Origin: Streptomyces coeruleorubidus
GTDB taxonomy: Bacteria > Actinomycetota > Actinomycetes > Streptomycetales > Streptomycetaceae
NCBI RefSeq assembly: GCF_008705135.1
Contig: NZ_CP023694.1
Span: forward strand, 7,539,001 to 7,603,000
Direction of reading: 5' to 3'
DNA: 64,000 nt
Position 1 is the first letter of the stretch. Each line of letters opens with the position of its first letter. The notes under the pieces are model-generated. The model was not told the DNA's origin and ran no database searches. It saw only the letters and a program-made list of their open reading frames with translations. The translations under genes were made by a program, and so were the position numbers. Below are positions 52,655-63,936 of this stretch, one piece after another.

Positions 52655-53434
52655 ATGCGCATCGCGACCTGGAACGTGAACTCGATCACCGCCCGCCTGC
52701 CGAGGCTCCTGGCCTGGCTGGAGAGCAGCGGCACGGACGTGCTGTGTCTCCAGGAGGCCAAGGTCGCCGAGGACCAGTTCCCGACGGAGCAGCTGCGCGA
52801 GCTGGGCTACGAGGCGGCGGTCCACGCGACGGGCCGGTGGAACGGCGTGGCGGTGCTGTCCCGCGTCGGCATCGAGGACGTCGTCAAGGGCCTGCCCGGC
52901 GACCCCGGTTTCGACGGCTCGGTGGAGCCCCGCGCCATCTCGGCGACGTGCGGCCCGCTCCGCGTCTGGTCGGTCTACGTGCCCAACGGCCGTGAGGTGG
53001 ACCACCCCCACTACGCCTACAAGCTCCAGTGGTTCGAGGCCCTCAAGGCCGCCGTCGCCGGTGACGCGTCCGGCAGCCGCCCCTTCGCGGTGATGGGCGA
53101 CTACAACGTGGCACCGACGGACGACGACGTCTACGACCGCGCGGCCTTCGAGGGCTCCACCCACGTCACCCCGGCCGAGCGAGCGGCCCTCGCCTCCCTG
53201 CGCGAGGCCGGTCTGTCCGACGTGGTCCCGCGGCCCCTCAAGTACGAGCACCCGTTCACGTACTGGGACTACCGCCAGCTCTGCTTCCCGAAGAACCGCG
53301 GCATGCGCATTGACTTGGTGTACGCCAACCAGCCGTTCACGAAGGCCGTCAAGGACGCGTACGTGGACCGCGAGGAGCGCAAGGGCAAGGGCGCGTCGGA
53401 CCACGCGCCGGTCGTGGTGGACCTCGACGTCTAG
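52655..53434 (+). CDS. xth: Exodeoxyribonuclease III (AP endonuclease)
   Basis: A 259-residue member of the exonuclease III/APE1 family. MRIATWNVNSITARLPRLLAWLESSGTDVLCLQEAKV holds the first metal-site residues (Asn and Glu), MGDYNVAPTDDDVYD the Asp-Asn pair, and MRIDLVYANQPF and SDHAPVVVDLDV the C-terminal Asp-His. It incises DNA at abasic sites and trims 3' ends in base excision repair. ATG 52655 is the start; a further upstream frame runs through the promoter. The PafBC-type promoter at 52625-52647 fits a DNA-repair gene. It follows the MBL-fold gene by 52 nt but has its own promoter. Confidence 0.94.
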   Translation: MRIATWNVNSITARLPRLLAWLESSGTDVLCLQEAKVAEDQFPTEQLRELGYEAAVHATGRWNGVAVLSRVGIEDVVKGLPGDPGFDGSVEPRAISATCGPLRVWSVYVPNGREVDHPHYAYKLQWFEALKAAVAGDASGSRPFAVMGDYNVAPTDDDVYDRAAFEGSTHVTPAERAALASLREAGLSDVVPRPLKYEHPFTYWDYRQLCFPKNRGMRIDLVYANQPFTKAVKDAYVDREERKGKGASDHAPVVVDLDV

Positions 53435-53466
53435 AACTGCCTGATACCTGACCCACGCGACATCCC

Positions 53467-55227
53467 CTAGAGCAGCCGCAGGTCGACCGAGTCCGCCAGG
53501 GCCGCCAGCCCCGCGTCGCCCGGATGCAGATGGTCCCCGCTGTCGTACGCGGGCAGCATCCGGGACGGCCGCTGCGGGTCCCGGACCACCGCGTCGAAGT
53601 CGAGTACGCCGTCGAAGACCCCGCCGTCCCGGATCCACTCGTTCACCGCGACCCGCTCGGCGTCGACGGTGGCCGTGCAGCGCGCCTCGCCCTCGCACGG
53701 CAGGATCGTCGCCGCGAGCATCCTGAGGCCCCGGGCGTGCCCGCGTGCCGCCAGCTCGCGCAGACCCGCGATCACCTGCTCCGCCGAAGTGTCCCACCGC
53801 AGGTCGTTGATGCCTTCGAAGACGACGGCCGTACGGGCCGACGGCTGGGCGAGGACGTCCCGGTCGAACCGGTGCAGGGCGCTCACCCCGGCCGCGTCCG
53901 TGGACACCCCGTCGCCGGGATACCGGTCGGTGACCACGCGGTTGCCCGAGATGCCCTGGTTCAGTACGCCGTAGCGCGGGACCTCGGTCTGCTTCAGCAG
54001 CCGGCCGGCCAGCACGTCCGGCCACCGCCGGTTCGCGTCCACCGTGGACTTGTCGCCGTCGGTGATGGAGTCCCCGAGCAGCACGACGGACCCGGGTCCG
54101 CCGCTCACGTCGACCCCGGCGAGCAGCGGCCAGCCGGTGATCACCGATGTGTACGCGTCCGCGGAGCCGTCCGCCGCGTGGTCGCCCGGCCCGCTGACGT
54201 AGGACCGCTGCTGCGCGAGCCGGTGCACGGGCGCCGCCGCCACCGTGCCGGGCAGGTGGAAGCTCACCAGCAGGTCGGCGCCCGCCGGGACGGCGAAGCC
54301 CAGCGGATCGCTGTACGCCTGGGCCCCGGCCGGGAGCTCCACGCCCCCCGCGCCTCCGAAGGACAGCGGCACCGGCGTCCCGCGTGCCGCCGCGCCCGCC
54401 GCCTGCACCGCCACCGTCGCGCTGCCGATCCGTACCGGCGCCGCCGCGAAGGTGTTGTCGAACCGCACCCGCACCCGGGGACCACCGGCCGACGTGTGCA
54501 CCACGAGCCGCAGCGTCCGGTCCGTCCAGGGCCCGACGGCGGTGTAGCCGGACGTGGACGTCGTCCAGCTGCCCGTCCAGCCCCGCGTCGCGGTCCGGAC
54601 CGACACCGCGAAGACGTGCAGTCCGGCCGCGCGCGGCAGCCGGACCGAGGCGACCGGGCGCCCCGGCACCAGCGGCACCGTCACGACGTACAGGCGAGCC
54701 CGCTCGGCGAGTTGCCCGCCGGGCGTGTTGATGTGCGGCAGGGCCACCGCCTTCGTGGCGAGCGGCCCGGTGCGCCAGTCGGGCGCGGTCAGCCGGTACC
54801 CGGAGCGGGTGCCGTTCGCGTACGTGATCACGCCCGGGCCGCCCACTTCATTGCCGGAGGTGCCCGCCACCAGGAAGGCGAGGGCGTCCCCGCGCCCCGT
54901 GACGCGTACGTCCTGGCCGGCCGCGCGGACGTTGTCCGGCTCGCCGGGCTGCCGCCGCGGCCAGGTCAGCCGGGCTCCCTGAACGGTGAGGCCGCGGCCC
55001 GGCGTCCAGCCCGCGGCCGCGAGGTCCCGCGCCGACAGGGAGGCACCGGCACCGTCGAAGTCGGCCTGCTCGGGCTGTCCATCGTCGCTGACGGCGACGT
55101 TGTCGAACAGCCGCTCAAGCGGCACCGGCGCGGCCCGCCGCTCCTCGACGGCCTGCGCAGGCACCGCCGGCACCAGGGACCCGCACAGGGCCAGGACGAT
55201 CAGGATCCCCCGGACACATCGGCGCAC
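53467..55227 (-). CDS. Secreted SGNH/GDSL-family esterase
   Basis: A 586-residue precursor. A signal peptide (RGILIVLALCGSLVPAVPAQA) precedes about 320 residues of beta-rich sequence of unknown role. The C-terminal SGNH hydrolase follows: VVLLGDSITDGDKS (nucleophile serine), VLNQGISGNRVV (glycine), VFEGINDLRWDTS (asparagine) and SGDHLHPGDAGLAALA (Asp-His). GTG 55227 has GGAGGAG directly upstream. The enzyme probably de-esterifies a polysaccharide or lipid outside the cell. It converges on the exonuclease III gene with a 32-nt gap and is divergent from the DUF6278-like gene. Confidence 0.9.
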   Translation of the reverse strand: MRRCVRGILIVLALCGSLVPAVPAQAVEERRAAPVPLERLFDNVAVSDDGQPEQADFDGAGASLSARDLAAAGWTPGRGLTVQGARLTWPRRQPGEPDNVRAAGQDVRVTGRGDALAFLVAGTSGNEVGGPGVITYANGTRSGYRLTAPDWRTGPLATKAVALPHINTPGGQLAERARLYVVTVPLVPGRPVASVRLPRAAGLHVFAVSVRTATRGWTGSWTTSTSGYTAVGPWTDRTLRLVVHTSAGGPRVRVRFDNTFAAAPVRIGSATVAVQAAGAAARGTPVPLSFGGAGGVELPAGAQAYSDPLGFAVPAGADLLVSFHLPGTVAAAPVHRLAQQRSYVSGPGDHAADGSADAYTSVITGWPLLAGVDVSGGPGSVVLLGDSITDGDKSTVDANRRWPDVLAGRLLKQTEVPRYGVLNQGISGNRVVTDRYPGDGVSTDAAGVSALHRFDRDVLAQPSARTAVVFEGINDLRWDTSAEQVIAGLRELAARGHARGLRMLAATILPCEGEARCTATVDAERVAVNEWIRDGGVFDGVLDFDAVVRDPQRPSRMLPAYDSGDHLHPGDAGLAALADSVDLRLL

Positions 55228-55454
55228 GGCCGACTCCTCCCCCTCATCGACACACGACGCAACAAGACGAAACGCAGGGACGGAACAGAAGACACGGCAA
55301 AAGCCGAGACGGACGAGGCACGACGCACGGTGAAACTAGGGAGACGGCAGAGGCACGTCAACGAGCCCTGCGCGAACTCGGCGTGAACTTGTCAGGTACC
55401 GGCGGGCCCGCGCGCCTGTGGTGCGTACGGCGGTACGAATGACACGCTGGGCTT

Positions 55455-55862
55455 ATGAACATCCCTTTCCTGGGCAACCGGCGCCGGAAGCTCGGGGTTC
55501 CCGATCCGGCAGGCATCGCGGAACTCCTTGCCGAGTGTGAACTGCTCCGCTCCCAGGCGTCCCGGGCGGGTGTCCGGCTGGACGACTCGGCGGCCTCGCT
55601 GGAGGCGCTGGACCAGCTCGTGCCACTCTGGCGGGACGACGAGGAGACCCTGACCTGGCTCGGCAACGACGCCGGGCTCTACCTGGGCACCGTCATCGTG
55701 CGCACCGTGCCCGGAGCGGCCTGGGAGATCCGGTCCGACGGGCAGCCCGTCGTGCGGCTCGCCTCCGGCCGGGAGTTCGACGTCGTGGACTCCGGTCACG
55801 AATGGGCCGCGAACGGCGTGCCCGAGCTGTCCCAGCTGTACGCAGAAGTCGCGGAGGCGTGA
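55455..55862 (+). CDS. Conserved Streptomyces hypothetical protein (DUF6278-like)
   Basis: A 135-residue soluble protein with MNIPFLGNRRRKLGVPDPAGIAELLAECELLRSQASRAGVRLDDSAASLEALDQLVPLWR followed by TWLGNDAGLYLGTVIVRTVPGAAWEIRSDGQPVVRLASGREFDVV. The order (helical N-terminus, then short beta strands) and wording match proteins annotated DUF6278 in Streptomyces, from memory. No catalytic residues are evident. It precedes the glutamate-type ATPase gene by 172 nt that contain three 16-bp repeats. Function unknown. Confidence 0.7.
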   Translation: MNIPFLGNRRRKLGVPDPAGIAELLAECELLRSQASRAGVRLDDSAASLEALDQLVPLWRDDEETLTWLGNDAGLYLGTVIVRTVPGAAWEIRSDGQPVVRLASGREFDVVDSGHEWAANGVPELSQLYAEVAEA

Positions 55863-55872
55863 GACTGGTCTT

Positions 55873-55920
55873 CAGAACCCTTGATCCTCAGAACCGCTGA
55901 TCCTCAGAACCTTTGGCCCA
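55873..55920 (+). repeat. Three tandem 16-bp repeats upstream of the glutamate-type ABC ATPase
   Basis: CAGAACCCTTGATCCT (55873-55888), CAGAACCGCTGATCCT (55889-55904) and CAGAACCTTTGGCCCA (55905-55920) stand in register. Sixteen bases is close to 1.5 helical turns. They could be cooperative regulator sites for the following gene. Confidence 0.75.
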
Positions 55921-56034
55921 AAGTCCGCCGTAAATACGGCTAATGATCGAAAAGTGCGTGTCGCCGTTCAAGTCCGATCTTGCCTGGATACGTTGCGGCA
56001 ACCACCACACAGCTGAGAGTGAGTAGGGCTGAGC

Positions 56035-56778
<744 letters not shown>

Positions 56779-57001
56779 ACGGCGGGGCTCCGGACGGCTC
56801 ATCGCGTCGGACCTCGACTACGATGTGCCCTTCATCCCTGTCGGAGAGGGGGACTTCGCCGAATTCCGCCGATCCCGCCCGGGGTGAGCAGACCGCCCGC
56901 CCGCTCCGCGGGCCACTCCCGCCGGGTGCGGCCCCCACGGCCCTGTCGGCCACGGGGGCGGCGGTTCACATCGGCCAGGCCCGTCCGGCAGCAGCCGGAG
57001 A
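56779..57001. terminator. Gap after gluA with a terminator-like hairpin
   Basis: GCCCCCACGGCC-CTGTC-GGCCACGGGGGC (56931-56959) forms a stem with one 2-nt internal loop between convergent genes. Upstream of it one frame reads GRLIASDLDYDVPFIPVGEG and stops near 56887, which looks like a gene fragment but is not identified. Confidence 0.5.
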
Positions 57002-58570
57002 TCACTGCTCGCGCAGCGGAACCGACACGTACGACGGGTCGTTCGCCGGCGAGGAGAAGGTCAGCTGCGCGCCGGACGGGTTGTGCTCGATGTAGAGCGG
57101 GTCGACCGTGTCGACGACCAGGGCGAGGCGGTGCTCGGCCGGGACGTCGTAGGCCGTGGAGTACAGCTCCAGGTCGACGCCGAACGGCTTTCCGGGGGTG
57201 CGCCCGTGGAAGGTGTACGGCGCGTGGGAGACCAGCTTGCCGAGGCCGAGCGGCCCCACGTCGTACAGGTGGGCGACGAGGGTGCCGCTCTCCTTGGTCG
57301 GGGTGAGGGTCGTGTGCAACTTCACCGTCCCGCGGACCCGTTGGGCCGTGGCGTACTTCTCCGACTGCCACACGGCGGCCCAGCGGCGGGGGAGCAGCGG
57401 GATGGAGGCGATCGGGGGAAGCTGGGCCACCTGGTCGAGGATGCTGGACAGGAAGACGACCCCGCCGTCGGCCCCCGAGTTCACGTTGGTGCGGATCGTG
57501 GTCGTGCCCGCGAGGTCGATCTTCCGGTTCGTCGCGGCGACCGACTTCCAGTCGGGGTAGCCCTCGTAGCCGCCCGTGGAGCGGGACTTGAGCTGGACGG
57601 GCTGCTCCCGGTCGATGCCGTTGTCCTCGCCCCTGAGGTGGTGGTCGAACCAGCGCTCGGTGTCCTTCCATACGTCGTTGGGCAGTCCGAACAGGCCGGT
57701 CAGCTCGGCGGTGGCGTGGTCCCCGGGGCGCATCTCCAGCCGCTTCGGGCCGGTCAGCTTCTCGTAGAAGTCGGCGTACTGGTTGGGCGGGAAGATCGTG
57801 TCGCCCCAGGCGTTGGCGAGCATGACCGCCGTGCCGTTGTTGTTGATCCGGTCGACGTAGGTCGCAGCGGAACGTTTCTTCCCCCAGGCGATGAGCTCCG
57901 GCTCCTTCGCCAGGTTGGAGGCGTAGAAGTCGTCGAAGGTCTGCCGGAGTTCGGCGCTCTGGCGGCCCGTCACCAGGCTCGCGCCGTCCAGTAGGGCGGA
58001 CGCCTGGACGTGCTGGGTGCGGCCGGCGTAGATCGAGTCGATCAGGTCCGCCCAGCCGCTCAGCGAGGCGACCGCGCGGACCCGCTTGTCGTGCGCGGCG
58101 GTGAGCAGGCTGATGCCGGCGCCGTAGGAGACGCCCGCCATGCCGATGTGCCCGGCGTCCGAGGGGGTGTTGGCGAGCGCCCAGTCGATGACCTTCGAGG
58201 CGTCGGCCACGTCGGGCGGGCCCGCGACTTCTATCTCGCCGCCCGACTGCCAGAAACCGCGCACGTTGTAGGTGACGACGACGTACCCGGAGTCGGCGAG
58301 CTTCTGGGCCTGGGCCAGATACTCCACCTGGGGCAGCCCCCAGCTCGTGGGCATGACGAGCAGCGGGTAGCGGTGCGTGCCGTCGGCTCCGGCCGGGGTG
58401 ACGACGTTTGCCTTCAGGACGGTGCCGCCGTCGCCGGTGATGTCGACGAACCGGATCGGGTTCGGCGTCGCCTGGGCGGTGGGGGCGAGTCCGAGGGCTG
58501 TGCCGGCGACCAGGGTCGCCGAGACGGCGCCTACGGCGGTGGTGCGCAGGGCCTTGCGGTGGAGTCCCAC
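57002..58570 (-). CDS. Secreted CocE/NonD-type (X-Pro dipeptidyl-peptidase-like) alpha/beta hydrolase
   Basis: A 522-residue precursor. A signal peptide (LRTTAVGAVSATLVAGTALGLAPTAQA) is followed by an S15-type hydrolase: YPLLVMPTSWGLPQVEY, VVVTYNVRGFWQSGGEI, GHIGMAGVSYGAGISLLTAA (GxSYG nucleophile), AWGDTIFPPNQYADFYE (aspartate) and MRPGDHATAEL (histidine). A C-terminal jelly-roll domain (LHTTLTPTKESGTLVAHLYDV to LALVVDTVDPLYIEHNP) matches the PepX_C domain. It likely hydrolyses peptides or esters outside the cell. GTG 58570 has GGAGTGA upstream. A 13-bp palindrome lies about 55 nt before the start. Confidence 0.9.
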   Translation of the reverse strand: MGLHRKALRTTAVGAVSATLVAGTALGLAPTAQATPNPIRFVDITGDGGTVLKANVVTPAGADGTHRYPLLVMPTSWGLPQVEYLAQAQKLADSGYVVVTYNVRGFWQSGGEIEVAGPPDVADASKVIDWALANTPSDAGHIGMAGVSYGAGISLLTAAHDKRVRAVASLSGWADLIDSIYAGRTQHVQASALLDGASLVTGRQSAELRQTFDDFYASNLAKEPELIAWGKKRSAATYVDRINNNGTAVMLANAWGDTIFPPNQYADFYEKLTGPKRLEMRPGDHATAELTGLFGLPNDVWKDTERWFDHHLRGEDNGIDREQPVQLKSRSTGGYEGYPDWKSVAATNRKIDLAGTTTIRTNVNSGADGGVVFLSSILDQVAQLPPIASIPLLPRRWAAVWQSEKYATAQRVRGTVKLHTTLTPTKESGTLVAHLYDVGPLGLGKLVSHAPYTFHGRTPGKPFGVDLELYSTAYDVPAEHRLALVVDTVDPLYIEHNPSGAQLTFSSPANDPSYVSVPLREQ

Positions 58571-58624
58571 GGGTCACTCCTCACTCGTGTCAGTGCAAAG
58601 TGACCAGACGGTAACCTCACCCCC

Positions 58625-58637
58625 TTACCCGGGGTAA
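58625..58637. promoter_or_regulatory. Palindrome upstream of the secreted CocE-type gene
   Basis: TTACCC-G-GGGTAA is a perfect 13-bp dyad 55-67 nt before GTG 58570, among several GGTAA/TTACC half-sites (near 58611, 58644 and 58651). It is a probable operator, with the regulator unknown. Confidence 0.5.
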
Positions 58638-58686
58638 CCCGTCGGTAAGTTACGTGCCAGTAACGATTGTTGAGAAGTGGAGGACT

Positions 58687-59442
58687 TCAGGAGGCCCGGT
58701 GGCTGTTGCGTGGAGCCTGCGCGGGCAGCGGCGTCTGTGCCGCGCGCGTCACGTCCTCCACCAGTTCGACGACGTCCGGCCCGTACGCCTGCGAGTTGAT
58801 CACCTTCAGCAGCAGCACGAACGAGTTGTTGCCGTACTTGCGGGACAGCCGCTCGTGGTTGCGGGCGAGGTAGCGGGTGGTGGCCTGGTTGGTGATCGAC
58901 GTCTGGCCGCAGAAGAGGAAGACGGGACGGGTGTGCGGGCTCCGCTCCGCGGTGAGCCGGGCGAGCAGCGCGTACTCCTCCCTGCCGTTCTCCACGCGGT
59001 AGCGCTCGGAGCCGATCAGGAACGAGCCCCGGTCCGGGCTCGGTTCGGCGTCGACGTTCACCCGCACACCGGGCAGCAGGGAAGACAGGTGGGCCGCCAT
59101 ACGGCGGTTGGACGCCGGTCCGCCCACACAGAACTCGGTGCGCTCCCCGAAGCCCTGACGTGCCGTGTCGTGCGGCAGGATCTGGGCGTGGGCGTTGCAG
59201 TCCTTGATCAGCGCGGCGAGTTCGAGCAGCGCGAACACGTCGTAGCGCATCACGGCGAACTCGGGCCCCGCGGCGCCCCGGTTCACCACCAGCAGCGATT
59301 CCGAGTTGTCGGGCAGTCCGAAGAAGGCCTGCTTCCGGCGGAGCTTGCGCTTCCACAGGTAGGTGCGGGCCACCCAGCCGAGCGCTGCGCTGATGCCCGC
59401 CGCGACCACACCCAGGACGATGTTGCGCACGTCGTCATTCAT
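58687..59442 (-). CDS. Membrane-anchored protein of unknown family
   Basis: A 251-residue protein starting at ATG 59442 (MNDDVRN). One N-terminal transmembrane helix (IVLGVVAAGISAALGWVA, residues 8-25) is followed by a basic KRKLRRK, so the main domain should be cytoplasmic. That domain contains ESLLVVNRGAAGPEFAVMRYDVFALLELAALI, RTEFCVGGPASNRRMAAHLSSLLPGV and HTRPVFLFCGQTSITNQATTRYLARNHERLSRKYG. The GGPxSN and FCGQTSITNQAT segments look like a conserved alpha/beta ligand-binding fold, but I cannot assign the family. It is upstream of the CocE-type gene on the same strand (116 nt) and divergent from ggt. Confidence 0.7.
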   Translation of the reverse strand: MNDDVRNIVLGVVAAGISAALGWVARTYLWKRKLRRKQAFFGLPDNSESLLVVNRGAAGPEFAVMRYDVFALLELAALIKDCNAHAQILPHDTARQGFGERTEFCVGGPASNRRMAAHLSSLLPGVRVNVDAEPSPDRGSFLIGSERYRVENGREEYALLARLTAERSPHTRPVFLFCGQTSITNQATTRYLARNHERLSRKYGNNSFVLLLKVINSQAYGPDVVELVEDVTRAAQTPLPAQAPRNSHRAS

Positions 59443-59546
59443 GGGCGCGCATGGTAGCGGGCCCGACGCACCGGTGTTCGAGGCATTCCTGACGCGGCCA
59501 TGGCTATGAATTAAGCTGCGCGGACGGCCTTTGACTGGAGGTGCGG

Positions 59547-61352
59547 ATGCGTCGCCCTGTCGCACGGAATCTGACGGTCCTGGCGGTTTCTGCCGCCGTG
59601 GTGGTGTCGGTGGGAGGGGCGGCGCCGCCCGCCGCACAGAGCACCGGCGGTGAGAAAACGCCCCTGGCCGTCGGCTACGGCGGCGCCGTCTCCAGCGTCG
59701 ACCGGGACGCCTCCGCGGCCGGGATCGAGGTCCTGCGCAAGGGCGGCAACGCCGTCGACGCGGCCGTCGCCACGGCCGCCGCGCTCGGCGTCACCGAGCC
59801 CTACTCGGCCGGCATCGGCGGAGGCGGCTACTTCGTCTACTACGACGCCAAGTCCCGTACGGTCCGCACCATCGACGGCCGGGAGACCGCCCCGCTGACC
59901 GCCGACAAGAACCTGTTCGTCGAGAACGGCAAGCCCGTCCCCTTCGCCCAGGCCGTCAGCAGCGGCCTGAGCGTCGGCACCCCGGGCACGCCCGCCACCT
60001 GGCAGACGGCGCTCGACCGGTGGGGCAGCAAACGGCTCGCGAGCGTCCTGAAGCCGGCCGAGCGGCTCGCCCGGGACGGTTTCACGGTCGACGAGACCTT
60101 CCGCTCGCAGACGGCGTCCAACGAGACCCGCTTCCGCTACTTCCCCGACACCGCCGAGCTGTTCCTGCCCGGCGGGCGGCTCCCCGTCGTCGGCTCCACC
60201 TTCAAGAACCCCGACCTCGCCCGCACCTACGCGGAGCTGGCCCGCAAGGGCGTAGGCGCCCTCTACCGCGGGGACATCGGCCGGGACGTCGTCGACACGG
60301 TCAACAAACCGCCCGTCGACCCCTCCTCCGGCTGGAACGCCCGCCCCGGCGACCTGTCCGAGAGGGACCTGGCCGCTTACCGCACCAAGCTCCAGGCACC
60401 CACCAGATCCTCGTACCGCGGCCTCGGCGTCTACTCCATGGCACCGTCCTCCTCCGGCGGTACGACGGTCGGCGAGGCGCTCAACATCCTGGAGCGGACC
60501 GACCTGTCGAAGGTGAGCCAGGCGAAGTATCTGCACCGCTACATCGAGGCCAGCCGGATCGCCTTCGCGGACCGGGGCCGCTGGGTGGGCGACCCGGCCT
60601 TCGAGGACGTACCGACGAGGGAACTGCTGTCCCAGCGGTTCGCCGACTCACGCGAATGCCTGATCAAGGACGACGCGGTGCTCACGAGCCCTGTGGCGCC
60701 GGGTGATCCGCGCGACCCGAAGGCGTGCGGCTCCGGTGGTACGGCCGCTCCGACGACGTACGAAGGCGACAGCACGACGCACCTGACGGTGGCCGACAAG
60801 TGGGGGAACGTCGTCGCCTACACCCTCACGATCGAGCAGACCGGTGGCAGCGGGATCACCGTGCCGGGGCGGGGGTTCATCCTTAACAACGAGTTGACGG
60901 ACTTCTCCTTCACCCCGGCGAACCCCGCGGTGCACGACCCGAACCTGCCGGGGCCGGGGAAGCGGCCGCGGTCGTCCATGTCGCCGACGATCGTTCTCGA
61001 CCGGCACGACAAGCCCGTGGTGGCGCTGGGGTCGCCGGGTGGGGCGACCATCATCACGACGGTTCTGCAGACGCTCACCGGGTTCCTCGACCGGGGGTTG
61101 CCGCTCGTCGACGCGATCGCGGCGCCGCGGGCCAGTCAGCGGAATGCTGCGCAGACCGAGCTGGAACCGGGGCTGTACGACAACGCCGGGTTGAGGAAGC
61201 AGTTGGAGGCCATCGGGCACTCCTTCAAGTCGAACCCGGAGATCGGTGCGGCTACGGGGGTTCAGCGGCTGCCAGGTGGGAAGTGGCTGGCCGCGGCCGA
61301 GACCGTGCGGCGGGGTGGTGGATCGGCCATGGTGGTGCGGCCTGTGCGTTGA
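59547..61352 (+). CDS. ggt: Gamma-glutamyltransferase
   Basis: A 601-residue precursor. A signal peptide (LTVLAVSAAVVVSVGGAAPPAAQ) leads to the N-terminal nucleophile hydrolase: GIEVLRKGGNAVDAAVATAAALGVTEPYSAGIGGGGYFVYYD is the large-subunit start. The autocatalytic cleavage site is before Thr in DSTTHLTVADKWGNVVAYT, giving the small subunit. PRSSMSPTIVLDRHDKPVVALGSPGGATIITT binds the gamma-glutamyl group. It hydrolyses or transfers the gamma-glutamyl moiety of glutathione-like or poly-glutamyl substrates outside the cell. ATG 59547 is chosen because the GTG at 59541 overlaps the GGAGG ribosome-binding site. A 32-bp repeat lies after the stop. Confidence 0.95.
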   Translation: MRRPVARNLTVLAVSAAVVVSVGGAAPPAAQSTGGEKTPLAVGYGGAVSSVDRDASAAGIEVLRKGGNAVDAAVATAAALGVTEPYSAGIGGGGYFVYYDAKSRTVRTIDGRETAPLTADKNLFVENGKPVPFAQAVSSGLSVGTPGTPATWQTALDRWGSKRLASVLKPAERLARDGFTVDETFRSQTASNETRFRYFPDTAELFLPGGRLPVVGSTFKNPDLARTYAELARKGVGALYRGDIGRDVVDTVNKPPVDPSSGWNARPGDLSERDLAAYRTKLQAPTRSSYRGLGVYSMAPSSSGGTTVGEALNILERTDLSKVSQAKYLHRYIEASRIAFADRGRWVGDPAFEDVPTRELLSQRFADSRECLIKDDAVLTSPVAPGDPRDPKACGSGGTAAPTTYEGDSTTHLTVADKWGNVVAYTLTIEQTGGSGITVPGRGFILNNELTDFSFTPANPAVHDPNLPGPGKRPRSSMSPTIVLDRHDKPVVALGSPGGATIITTVLQTLTGFLDRGLPLVDAIAAPRASQRNAAQTELEPGLYDNAGLRKQLEAIGHSFKSNPEIGAATGVQRLPGGKWLAAAETVRRGGGSAMVVRPVR

Positions 61353-61370
61353 GTTCCGCCTGACAGGTGC

Positions 61371-61402
61371 GTGGGGGCTGGTCGCGCAGTTCCCCGCGCC
61401 CC
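61371..61402 (-). repeat. Interspersed 32-bp Streptomyces repeat, copy 2 (reverse orientation)
   Basis: The exact reverse complement of 25180-25211. It occupies the gap between the convergent ggt and clpC-like genes and ends 3 nt before the clpC-like stop codon, where it could end transcription from either side. Confidence 0.85.
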
Positions 61403-61404
61403 TG

Positions 61405-63936
<2,532 letters not shown>

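Noticed and set aside
53524..55386. A 620-codon open frame antisense to the SGNH esterase
   Set aside because: Arginine/proline/glycine-rich shadow without domains; the opposite strand has a signal peptide and all SGNH blocks.
56823..57095. A 90-codon open frame after gluA
   Set aside because: Low-complexity composition, crosses the terminator hairpin and overlaps the end of the CocE-type gene.
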